Of a DNA stretch of 64,000 nucleotides, positions 25,990 through 42,056 are shown in pieces (the first letter of the stretch is position 1; the number at the start of each line of letters is the position of its first letter). The DNA comes from Phlegmacium glaucopus (taxonomy: Eukaryota > Basidiomycota > Agaricomycetes > Agaricales > Cortinariaceae). A program made the position numbers and the translations under genes. The stretch covers positions 2,442,763 through 2,506,762 of the forward strand of contig MU130378.1 of the NCBI GenBank assembly GCA_015039465.1, given 5' to 3'. The notes below the pieces were generated by a model. It did not search any database, was not told the DNA's origin, and saw only the letters and a list, made by a program, of their open reading frames with translations.

Positions 25990-28900
25990 ATGGTAAATCT
26001 CTACGACCTCTTGATTCCATATACAAATCTGACAAATGATACCAGGCTCCATCCAAGAAGGCAGGCAAGAAAGTTATCCCTGCGTCTAAGAAACCAGGTG
26101 GGCAGACAAAGGTTGCGAAGGTTCGCACGGATAGTCGCTAACATAATGAAATTATGTCTAATCAAGCCGTTATTAGGCGGATTGGAAGGAAGGCTTCAAG
26201 AAGAAACAAGTTGGAGTGGCAGACATGACCTTGCTTACCACGATCAGCAACGAAAGTGTCAATGACAATCTCCAAAAGCGGTGGACGAACGCCGAAATTT
26301 ACACATATATCGGCGCTGTCTTGATATCGGTCAATCCTTTCAAAGGTGTGAAGGCAATCCTTGAAGTCCTTGGTTTCCGCTCCGCGCTCAACATCATAAA
26401 CACTAGATCTTGGTATTTATACAGAAGAAATTCTGAAGAGATATCGAGGGAAAAACAGGTTAGAAGTACCCCCACATGTCTTCAGCATTGCTGAAAGCGC
26501 ATACTACAATATGAATGCCTATCACGAAAACCAATGCGTAATCATATCGGGCGAATCAGGTGCAGGAAAGACGGAGGCTGCTAAAAGAATTATGCAATAC
26601 ATCGCAGCAGTATCCGGTGGGCAAGATAGCAGTATCCAGGAAATTAAGGACATGGTACTGGCAACCAACCCGTTACTGGAAAGTTTTGGTTGCGCCAAGA
26701 CTTTACGGAATAATAACTCGAGTCGACATGTATGTTCCTTCTCTCAACCTTGAGCTTATCTTGTATCTCATTCATTAATAGGGTAAATACTTGGAGATCA
26801 TGTTCAACGATAGAGGGGAGCCTGTGGGTGCACAAATCACAAATTACCTTCTGGAAAAAGGTCGTGTGGTAGGCCAGATTGAGAATGAACGCAATTTCCA
26901 TGTTTTCTATCAGTTCACCAAAGGCGCTTCAGACGAGCAACGGGGTATGAGATTTCCATATGTTTTTACACTAGGCGCTGACCCGCTTCCAGAGGCCTTC
27001 GGACTTCAAGGCCCAGACGCATATGCGTATACTAGCATGAGCAACTGTCTTTCAGTTCAAGATATTGACGATGTCCAAGATTTTCGCGAAACACTTGTAC
27101 GATGAAACCCTTCGCCATTTAACCAGAAAATTGACCATCTTTCAGGAAGCAATGCAAATTATTGGACTTAGTCATCACGAACAGAACGAGATTTTGAAGA
27201 TGCTGGCTGCCATACTGTGGCTTGGAAATGTACAATTTCAAGAAGACGATGGCGGAAATTCTTCAATTGCAGATACAAGCGTCACCGATTTCGTTGCTTA
27301 TCTTATGGAAGTCGATCCTGAGCAAGTTCAGAAAGTTCTTACTGCTAGGGTTATAGAGACTACAAGAGGCGGTCGAAGAGGATCGATATACGATGTCCCT
27401 CTGAACCCTGCACAGGCTACTTCTGGACGAGATGCCCTTGCTAAGGCCATCTACAACAATCTTTTCGAATGGATCGTATCTCGCGTCAATGTTTCCATGA
27501 AAACCCGTTCTGCATACACCCAAGTCATTGGCATCTTGGTAAGAAAGGACATACACTTCTGGTCACATTTATCGCTGACCAGCCTTACAGGATATCTTCG
27601 GTTTTGAGATTTTTGAGGTCAGCCAGCTTTCTGCCTCCCTGTCAGTCTAACTAGATGCAGCATCTAGGACAACTCATTTGAGCAGCTTTGCATCAACTAT
27701 GTCAACGAGAAACTCCAGCAAATATTTATAGAGCTGACGCTGAAGACGGAGCAAGAGGAATATGTTCGAGAACAGATTCAATGGACGCCTATTAAATATT
27801 TCAACAACAAAATTGTCTGTGATCTCATTGAAGAACGGCGACCTCCAGGCATATTTGCGGCATTGAATGACGCTTGCGCAACCGCACATGCTGATCCCTC
27901 GGCTGCAGATAGCAGCTTTGTTCAACGAACGTCAATTCTTTCGTCAAATCCACACTTTGAGGCACGTGGCGCTCAATTTTTGGTACGGCATTATGCAGGG
28001 GATGTCATGTATAATGTTGCTGGAATGACCGACAAGAACAAGGACTCCTTAATCAAGGATCTTCTTGACCTGATTGCTAGCAGTTCGAATTCCTTCATCC
28101 AAACGTTGTTCCCAGACCGTCCTGATCCAAATAGCAAAAAACGTCCACCAACTGCTGGAGACAGAATTAAAGTATGTTAATTTAAAAGCTTTTAAACCCG
28201 TCACTAAATATATCATAGCAATCTGCAGGGGCTTTAGTTGATAACCTGATGAAGGCGCAACCATCTTACATTCGAACTATCAAACCGAATTCAAACCGCA
28301 GTTCTACTGAATACGATTCGAAGGCAATTCTCCACCAGATCAAGTATCTTGGTTTGCAGGAAAATATCCGCGTTCGTCGAGCTGGTTTTGCTTATAGGAA
28401 CACATTCGAGAAAATGGTGGAACGATTTTATCTTTTGTCATCCAAGACCTCTTATGCAGGGGAATATACCTGGCAAGGTGATACCAAATCTGGATGTCAG
28501 CAAATTCTCAAAGATACTGGGATCGCAAATGAAGAGTGGCAGATGGGTGTTACGAAGGCGTTTATAAAGAACCCTGAGACGGCATGCTTTCTTCTCCTCT
28601 TATTGTGTAGATTTTTTTTGACTTGTGTCATTTTGTAGCTCTTTGCTCTCGAGACTATGCGTGATCGTTATTGGCATAACATGGCCGGTCGCATCCAGCG
28701 GGCTTGGAGGAACTACATGCGATATAAGCATGAATGTGCTCGACGCATCCAACGATTTTGGAAGAATAACAAAGAAGGCATTGCATATGCTCAGATTCGG
28801 GATTATGGTCATGAATTGCTTGCTGGTCGCAAAGAGCGCAGGAGATTCAGTCTTCTCAGCTACCGTCGTTTTATGGGTGATTATCTTGACATCAATGGCA

Positions 28901-30588
28901 GAAGCGCCCTTGGCGAACAATTGGCTCAGGCCTGCGGTATCGGAGGTCAGCTCATTTTTTTCAATTGCCTTCGCTTGATTCGGAGTCTTATACTGCGATA
29001 AAAGGTGATCATGTAGCGTTCAGTTCAAGGATTCAACTATTAGTTTCCAAGCTGGGTCGTTCCAGTAGGCCTAGCCCGCGGTTCCTTGTCCTAGTAAGTC
29101 AATACCCATTTTGTTGGAGCGGACACGTTATTGATTACTTTATAGACAGAAAAGGCCGTCCACATCTTGGCCTTAGATGCACAAGGCCAGATATCTCTAG
29201 AAAGAAAGATATCTTTGGTTACCATTAAGAGTGTAGCCATGTCTAATCTCAGAGATGACTGGCTGGTGAGCAATTCCTTTTGATATGTGCTGCTATTTGT
29301 TGTTGACCTGGACAAAGGCCATCACGGGTAATGCCTCAGAGGAGGGTGATCCTATTATCAGTTGTGTCTTCAAGACAGAGCTGGTGACCCAGCTTGTTAA
29401 ATTGACTCGATCCAATATCAACCTATTGATTAATCCGACGTGGGTAAAGCTTATTATTTGGTGTATTGAGGTTTTTACATTCTTTTAGGGTGGATTATTA
29501 CAAGAAAAAGGAGAAAAAGGCTGCAATTAAGTTCATCAAAGACGAAGCTGTATCGTCCAACTTCGATATGTATAAGAGTCACACAGTACACGTACCATCG
29601 GGGGAACCTCCTAGTAGTTTGTCGCGCCCGCCCGCGAAGAGGAAACCAGGTGTTGTTCGCCCAATCACGCAAGGGAAACTTCTGAAGGCTGGCGGGCCTG
29701 ATGTAGGTGATTTCATTACTCCGTAGATCTTTCGACTCAAAAGCTTGTACAGAAAAGATCACAGGCGACCTCGAGGCCGAAACCTACACCACAGCCTCTT
29801 CCGGGAGGGTCTACAGCTGCCATTCGACAGCCTCCAGTTATACCGTCTTCTGCTGGGAAAGAAAAACCACCTCCGCCTGCCCCTCCCCGTGCTAACGCTC
29901 CTCCTCCGCCACCGCCTCCTCCTCGGCAACCTGAAGTACCAACATACCGAGCTAAATTTGCATTTGAAGGACAAGAAGGAGAAATGTCACTCAAGAAGGA
30001 AGATGTCGTTGAACTAGTCGAGAAAGACGATAATGGCTGGTGGCTCGTTAGAAGGAACGGTGTTGAAGGATGGGCACCAAATAATTATCTTGAGCTTGTA
30101 CCACCGAAAGCCGCCGCGGCTCCTCCACCGCCACCACCGCCTCCAAGAAAAGCACCACCGCCTAAAGTGGATATCACCCCCTCGGTCCCAAGCGCATCAG
30201 CCAAGCCTGTTTCAGTTTTCCCTGGAATGGCACCCAGCAATGGATCGGCAACTCCTTGGAAAAAGACGCCGTCTAACTCTGATGCCTCTCCTGCCGTTTC
30301 TAGTTCATCAGCCCCGAAGCCTCCCCCACCTGTGGCTGCTAAACCAAAACCGCCGGCTGTTGGTGCAAAGCCTCCGGTTGGTAAACCTGCCATCCCAACA
30401 GCTCCACGACCAGTTCCTGCAGCACCCTCGAAGGCAAAGGGTTCAGTTACCAAACCTCCTATAGCACCTGGCCAAGTTGATCTCGCAGCAGCCGTAAGCC
30501 ATCTTCCAGTCAATTTTGTTATTTCATCTTCATTCTTTTTTTCATGCAGCTCGCGAAACGTGCTCAAAGAATGGCGGAAAATGATTGA
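25990..30588 (+). CDS. MYO1: Class I myosin with SH3 domain (Myo1 / MyoA type)
   Basis: Actin-based motor of cortical patches, needed for endocytosis and polarised growth. Exon 1 contributes only the ATG at 25990; after the intron comes [16 protein letters not shown]. The motor has the P-loop [13 protein letters not shown], switch-region [21 protein letters not shown] and YIRTIKPN. The TEDS-rule serine sits in [13 protein letters not shown], the site phosphorylated by PAK-type kinases in this family. One IQ-like region follows ([26 protein letters not shown]). The tail has TH1, a basic linker with KRKPGVVRP, Pro-rich stretches and an SH3 domain ([40 protein letters not shown]). The C-terminus ends [16 protein letters not shown], one codon short of the DDW-like acidic end seen in related fungal myosins. 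One intron (28582-28638) appears to use a GC donor. The gene adjoins the disrupted PNPOx-like gene head to head. Confidence 0.94.
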
Positions 30589-30855
30589 TAGTAAAATGTA
30601 TACTTACCCGTTCGTATCATCTGGAGGATTTACAACAAGGAGCCTAATGTAGTCATAATCATGGTTGTTCTCAGGCAGAACCGTTTTGTATTGTAAAATC
30701 CATGGACAAGGTTTTGGAGCGGATTGGAAATAAATGGATGGATAGATGCAGAGCTATTGCGATTGTAATTTAGACATGCGATGGTGGAGAGAATCCGAGG
30801 AAAATTATCTAATTGTTCGAAGGTTTGATAGAAATGTGGTATCTGCGACTCCACG

Positions 30856-32761
30856 TCAAGTCGACTGTGTGACGAGAATGGGAGGTAGAGCTGGACTTGG
30901 GGGAGGAGAGGTATTAGGCATAGTCGTAGCTTCCACTTCGTCCTCTGATATCAACGTGTCGTCGTCAAACGACAGCTCCGCTTCAGGAAGAGCATCATTA
31001 GGTTGTTGCCTGCCGCCATCAATTTCCTGCGTGGACTGTAATTCATGATCAGATGCACTATCGTGCTCATTCGTACCGTGCCAGTCGCGTAACTCTTCTG
31101 GAGAAAGAACTTTGGCACCTCCTTTCCCACCTTCTGGGAAATCCTTGACCTGAGTTTCCAAAGCTCTTCGTCCAGTTTGGAGCAAGGTATCCACGATCAA
31201 TTTGATGCGTTTATACATGTCGTCTCCACTTCCTTCCACCAAGTCTTCTGCTTCAGAATCATCATCGACATCCTCTTCATCATCTCCATTCTCTGCTGGT
31301 TCTAGTGAAGACTTGACGGCACGAAAGGCACCAGGTGGAAGTATGAGGCGGGACTCGCGGAGTTTGCGACGCAGTTCACGGATTTCTTTCGACTGACGAT
31401 GCTTGGTGGCTTCAAGTGAGGCATTGATTGCCAAAAGTGAACGATTTGTAATTTCCAAGTCTGCAATCTATGTTTGATTCTAAGAGATGGATGAAAAGAA
31501 AAAGGACGAGATAACCAACCTTGCGGTTTGACTTGGCTTCTGCCTTGGCTTTACGATCCTCATTATTCCCAGTTTCCCCATCCGTTTCTCGATCATGACC
31601 GCTATCGCCTGAGTAGCTATCGTCACCTGGATTCATAGAGGTATACATGACAAGGCTATCCAACGTGGAGCGTAAATGCTCCGTACTGCCATTCGGTTGT
31701 TGTTGTCTGATAATGGGACTCAGTCGACTATCTGTTGAGCCAGCAGTATGTGAAGCAGAGGAGTATGAAACTGAGGATCGTGAAGAAAAGGAGAGTGCAG
31801 ACGTTGGAGGCGACTGGGGTGGCAAGGGAATAAATGCAGGATCAATTTTCGCAACTACGTTGCCTATTCGCGGGGGTCGGTCGTTTGGAGGGCTGAGTGA
31901 TTGAAATGTATTGTTTTGAAGAGGGGCAGTATTTCGAATTGTTGGAGGACGTGTTGGTGCAAAACGATATGGATTAGCAGCAGGAATGGAGGTAGTGATT
32001 GGGTAGACCTGATGTGTTAGAGGAGGACTTGTAGGCGGTGATGTCATAGATGGAGAACGCGAATGAGAACCGACAGGACGCGTCGAAGGGTAAGCTGATG
32101 GACCAATAGTCCCCGTAATGGATTCCGACTGAGATTTGGCCACCGAAGACACCTTTGAACGTATTCGCATCGCTGGTGAACTCGCCCCTTCGCGATCTCG
32201 GTCCGAGAGTCCAACAACGGACTTTGATGGAGCCAGTCGATGAGTAGTAGTGGACATAGTTGACTTGACTGACGGCTGGAATGATGAGAATGAGGCGACA
32301 TGGTGTAAGGAAGCACCTTCGGTACGTATTCGCAAGTTATCAGAACGTGCCAAGCTCCCAGAGGAGGTTGTAAATGAACGATTACGGAGTTCAGGCGTAA
32401 CGGGTGCAGACACCGGTGTTTGAGAGCGTGTAATAGCTCCAACCGTTGACGGGGCTTTGTGGGTCACATCCTTCCGTATACGGGGAATTGACTTGGTAGG
32501 AGAGGCTGCACGAGGGGTAGGGCTAGCATTGACTGCTCACATTCATGGGATGAACAACATGTGAGCAATAGCTATGGCGCCCGAGGACTCACCCGAAACG
32601 GTACTGGCGACCTTGCGAGTTGTAGCACTACTGTTAATCTTTGCCTTTGGACGAAAGGTAAATGAAGGAGAAGGAGCTCTTGTGGGCTGTCAAAGACGAC
32701 TATTAGAAACAGTTGAATAAAGGGGAATTAATTAGTTTACCATTCGTTTCGGTGTATCCAT
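30856..32761 (-). CDS. Conserved disordered / coiled-coil protein, function unknown
   Basis: Four main exons. The start at 32761 reads MDTPKRM, then PTRAPSPSFTFRPKAKINSS and VNASPTPRAASPTKS, giving a long Ser/Thr/Pro-rich N-terminal half with low-complexity repeats. The C-terminal half has a well-defined charged coiled coil: KAKAEAKSNRK joins across an intron to IADLEITNRSLLAINASLEA, then KEIRELRRKLRESRLILPPG, an acidic run DDEEDVDDDSEAEDLVEG, and KRIKLIVDTLLQTGRRALE. It ends PPILVTQST with the stop at 30856. The coiled-coil core looks like a conserved fungal motif, but I cannot name the family. Phosphorylation-prone S-P and T-P sites are dense in the N-terminal half. The gene runs in tandem with riboflavin synthase, 41 bp downstream of its stop. 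Confidence 0.75.
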
Positions 32762-32802
32762 GTGGGTAGTAGTTGTCAAGATCATATTTACACAGGGTCT
32801 GT

Positions 32803-33661
32803 CTACTTTTTGGATAACACATCCTCGACTACCTTTTCAATCAACGCTTTCAACCCTTCATTCCCTTTACCACCAAGTGCAGCAACAACGCTCTTCTCAA
32901 CGTACTTCCCAACCATATCAACCTCAATATTCACTTTGGATCCAACCTCCTTCTTGCTCAAAGTAATCTTCTCTTGCGTATGTTTGATTAGCATAACGCC
33001 AAATTTCCTTTCACTGTCATCTACTCCTGTTATCGTCAATGATGTACCATCGATGGCCACATATCCCTTTGGAATAATATATGGAAGTAAAGAAGGCCTT
33101 TCACCGGTGGGTTCGGGGAGTTGGAAGGTCAGACGAACCGAATCGCCGTCGTGAATACGGTCAACGATGATTGCAGTACCATCCACATGAGCCTATTCAT
33201 TTTGAAAATAGGCTTCAATGCAATATCAATGCTTCATACCTGCACGAAATGTCCTCCAAATCGAATATGTGAACCCATAGCACGTTCAAGGTTCAGCTGA
33301 TCCCCAACTTTTCTTTCACCTATTCTCCAATGCAAGCAATATATCAATGAGGAACACGCGAACGAGTGATCACAACACACCTAGATCTGTCCTATCCAGC
33401 GTCTCATTAGCCAACCAAACCTTGAACCAGCCTCCATTTTCAACTTGGTTGAACTCGGTTACTGTTAAACATGCTCCGTTTACTGCGATGGAATCACCGA
33501 TGTGACAATCATCAAGAATTTCCGCAGAGTTTGAAATCGTCAAAGTACATCCTCCAGCGTCCACCACAATGGAAGATACAGTTCCAAGATGTTCAATCTT
33601 TTCACGAAAGGTTAGCTATAGAGATGTGGTGTTGCGAAATTCGCACCAAGCCAGTAAACAT
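32803..33661 (-). CDS. RIB5: Riboflavin synthase (Rib5)
   Basis: Last enzyme of riboflavin synthesis: dismutation of two 6,7-dimethyl-8-ribityllumazine molecules to riboflavin. Exon 1 is only MFTGL (ATG at 33661), joining across an intron to IEHLGTVSSIVVDAGGC, so the family start MFTGLIE is recovered. The first lumazine-binding repeat has GDSIAVNGACLTVTEF and WFKVWLANETLDRTDLG. The second has GSHIRFGGHFVQ, AHVDGTAI, IPKGYVAIDGTSLTITGV and VMLIKHTQEKITLS. The protein ends KVVEDVLSKK at 32803. Two similar barrel repeats of about 95 aa fit the alpha-chain fold. The start is 62 bp from the ATG of a divergent small membrane-protein gene. Confidence 0.94.
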
Positions 33662-33723
33662 GAAAGTGCAAGCGCCCAAGCGTGTCCAAACAACAAAAAA
33701 AACTTGAATTTGACCATCATCGT
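33662..33723. promoter_or_regulatory. 62-bp bidirectional start region (RIB5 / small membrane protein)
   Basis: The divergent ATG codons of RIB5 and the small two-exon gene are 62 bp apart, with an A-rich run (CAACAAAAAAAAC) in between. A shared promoter is inferred from spacing only. Confidence 0.4.
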
Positions 33724-33991
33724 ATGGCTACAAAACTAGAAAATACAACGAGGCCACCCAAATTGCCGCCGCCGTCTCAGCGTACACTAGCACAGTCTTG
33801 GATGGGTATATTACTCCTCTCATATATACCTAAACGCACTCTCATACGACCACTTTTAATCAGCCATTCCTGCGCGTACGCGTTTGTTCATCTCACTCGG
33901 CCTCTGCATAGTTGGCGGAACAGGACTCATGATCTCAGACTTTATTGAAACGAGCATACCTAAAGCTCCAGCCCAATCCGAGGATCATTAA
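33724..33991 (+). CDS. Small single-span membrane protein, two exons, function unknown
   Basis: A short gene that only becomes visible when spliced. Exon 1 reads MATKLENTTRPPKLPPPSQR then TLAQSWM. A 50-60 nt intron opens GTATATT and closes TTAATCAG. Exon 2 then reads AIPARTRLFISLGLCIVGGT followed by GLMISDFIETSIPKAPAQSEDH and TAA at 33989-33991. The product is about 69 aa: a Pro-rich basic N-terminus, one hydrophobic segment (LFISLGLCIVGGTGLM) and a short acidic tail. This shape is common among small mitochondrial inner-membrane proteins, but that is a guess. Unspliced, the frame would run into the intron and end in junk, so an ORF scan misses it. Confidence 0.65.
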
Positions 33992-34132
33992 TCTCAACCA
34001 TTTCTTTTCTCTCCCCAATTCATGAATTTACGGATCGTACAAAGCTACATAGTGGACGTATGACTCTAAAAGATGGGGATGAATGTGGATATTGGATAAT
34101 TGTTCTCCCCCTGCCCCCCACACAAGTTCCCT

Positions 34133-34918
34133 TCAACTCTTTATTCCAGCCTTTCTCAGGCTCACTTCACGGGCAAGCTGTTTAGGTCGTGGGTCGGAAT
34201 CAGTTGAGCCACAGTGAGAGAAATCATGTTGTGATAATCTAGTAACAAACGGACTCGAATTAGCTCCAGCCAACTTCTCCGGTGTTTTGACAATCGATTC
34301 TAGAGATGCTATCGTCGGATATCTGTGTCCATCCTCGTTCGCAAGGTTGTATTCCCAACTCCGCTTGTCCCAGTCTGGAACCAAATTTTCGTCCCCACCG
34401 TTATGTTTGTCGCCAAAGAATATAGCACGAAGGAATCCCCACCAGGAGTCGAAGAACGTAATGGAGAGAATGACTATCGCGATGAAGGCAATGGCGATGA
34501 CAGCTATTCCGATCACTTTCCATTCTGTCGCCTCGCCAGGCGGTGTAGTAGGTGCATCGGCGACGTATCCAATTTGAATAGAGGTGGTAGAAGATACCGC
34601 ACTAGAAGTTTCCGAGGCATGCCATGTTGTCGTCTGAGTGATGAAGGGCGTCGTCTGAGATGAAGCAGTCGACACTGTCGAGACCTTCGAAGCCCCAGCT
34701 AAAGTACTAGACGTTTGCACTGGAAACCCAGTAGCCGCCGTTTGGGAATTGTTTTTATCCGGTGCTGGAATTGCAGGCTCAAAACCGCCCTCAAGTATCC
34801 CGCCTATTAGGTCTCGTCTTTGGAGTACGGCAATTCCTGGATGCAAAGGATGGGCGATAACCAGCGCCATAACCAAAACAGTCCCAGAATAAAATAGTGA
34901 AAAAATCTGAAAATACAT
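34133..34918 (-). CDS. Ser/Thr-rich single-span membrane protein
   Basis: Single-exon gene of 261 aa, no recognised family. The N-terminus MYFQIFSLFYSGTVLVMALV is a likely signal peptide. Residues about 45-125 are rich in Ser and Thr (STLAGASKVSTVSTASSQTT), suggesting heavy O-mannosylation. A strong transmembrane helix follows (VIGIAVIAIAFIAIVILSIT). The cytosolic tail of about 100 aa is polar and ends REVSLRKAGIKS. This architecture resembles wall-stress sensors of the Wsc/Mid2 type and other fungal surface proteins, but there is no WSC Cys motif, so a sensor role is only a possibility. It converges on the small membrane-protein gene. Confidence 0.7.
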   Translation of the reverse strand: MYFQIFSLFYSGTVLVMALVIAHPLHPGIAVLQRRDLIGGILEGGFEPAIPAPDKNNSQTAATGFPVQTSSTLAGASKVSTVSTASSQTTPFITQTTTWHASETSSAVSSTTSIQIGYVADAPTTPPGEATEWKVIGIAVIAIAFIAIVILSITFFDSWWGFLRAIFFGDKHNGGDENLVPDWDKRSWEYNLANEDGHRYPTIASLESIVKTPEKLAGANSSPFVTRLSQHDFSHCGSTDSDPRPKQLAREVSLRKAGIKS

Positions 34919-35102
34919 CGAAGGTTAAGTTACTTCGTAAGAGAACGTGAAACCTGAGGCCTGAATGTTTGAGCGTTGGCGGGGTAAGTTGTCGTCGACG
35001 TGAGGACCAATGCCCAAGGTGCTAATAGACTCAGACCAAATACCTTGCACCGATACTTGCAGCATCACGTGGTTGAATTATATATACACTTCTTGATTCA
35101 AC

Positions 35103-35429
35103 ATGTTGCCCAGCAGCCCAGAACTCTCCCCCCCAGTGCACTATGACCAAGAAGTTGAACTCAAAGCCTCTGAGGGAGCTCCAGTCGAATCGTGGAATGT
35201 CTCTCTCGCCAATTTCCTATGGCATCTTATGTGCGAGTGCCGGAAGATACATCGAGCAAGGTGCACTGTTGCAACTGTGGACACCTGTGGATATGGTGGT
35301 AGACAGGCTATGTTCCTCATTGTCGGCTACCTAGGAAGTAAACCACCTGCTGAGACACTCAACAAACTTATTGAAAAACTTGTGGACTATGGCATTGTTG
35401 AGGCTCCAGGATGGTACCCAAGGATTTGA
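35103..35429 (+). CDS. Orphan small ORF (108 aa), doubtful
   Basis: An open frame starting MLPSSPELSPPVHYDQEVEL and ending EKLVDYGIVEAPGWYPRI. A TATA-like TATATATAC lies about 25 bp upstream of the ATG. An overlapping frame is also open (GMSLSPISYGILCASAGRY), so the coding frame is uncertain. No family is recognised. 35430-35750 downstream holds nothing I can assign. Confidence 0.25.
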   Translation: MLPSSPELSPPVHYDQEVELKASEGAPVESWNVSLANFLWHLMCECRKIHRARCTVATVDTCGYGGRQAMFLIVGYLGSKPPAETLNKLIEKLVDYGIVEAPGWYPRI

Positions 35430-35750
35430 ACTGCTGAGGTGAGTTGAGGCATTTAGCTGAGTTCCATTCCTCCATTGACTAGATTCAGCACGGCTAGCCA
35501 TGTTCTTGAACCTCAACGTCCCTCTGCAATATAGTTTATAGTGTTGACAGGTGCATCATCTGCAGAATTTGGTCACATTGAGTTTACTCTATCAAAAATG
35601 CACCCTGCACCCTGTATCCATATGAAGCCAACTTTCACATCTTTATTCTTGTACCATCCCAATAAACCAGCATTTTTCTATTCCTTTCCTTGAACTTTAC
35701 TGTAAGAACCTCTGCTGAGGGCTTTTATAAAGTGGCTGGGCTAGCTAAAT

Positions 35751-41632
<5,882 letters not shown>

Positions 41633-42056
41633 CTATGATCTAAGCACTATTGCTGTATTTTCCAACAATGATTGGGTGAGAGGCTCAGGGTCAGGACTAG
41701 GGTGTTGCTCAATGATAAACAGAACTAGTCTTTGCAGGATGTCATATCGATTTGGCCGGCGATGTAGTAGCTATTCGTACAATGTTGACAAATCCTGCAT
41801 TTTTTTTCTTTCGAAATGAAGTCTGTTTTAATATAATCTCAAAAACATATATGCAAAGTCATATTCACAGCCGATCACCGCTGCGAGGCTCAATTTCGTG
41901 AGGTGTAATAAGGCAGTACACTCTAACAAGCGTGACGTCACGCAAGCTCATCTTCAATTACCGGATTTAGAAAGACTCTGAGTCCTATCATCATCAACGA
42001 CTTTCTCCCTTCTGTCCTTCTCTCTTAACATTGTCTACTTGACAGCCTATAGCAGA
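41633..42056. promoter_or_regulatory. Divergent intergenic region (ABCC transporter / RNF126-like)
   Basis: 424 bp between divergent starts. It holds a palindromic GTGACGTCAC core (41932-41941) that resembles a CRE/ATF bZIP site, within AAGCGTGACGTCACGCAAGC. No open frame. Binding is an inference from the motif. Confidence 0.5.

Noticed and set aside
29737..29994. Glycine-rich minus-strand ORFs near 29.8 and 30.3 kb
   Set aside because: They are the antisense of the proline-rich myosin tail.
35320..35430. Possible tRNA on the minus strand (CAGTTCAAATCC resembles a T-arm)
   Set aside because: No matching acceptor stem, D-arm or anticodon arm could be paired around it.
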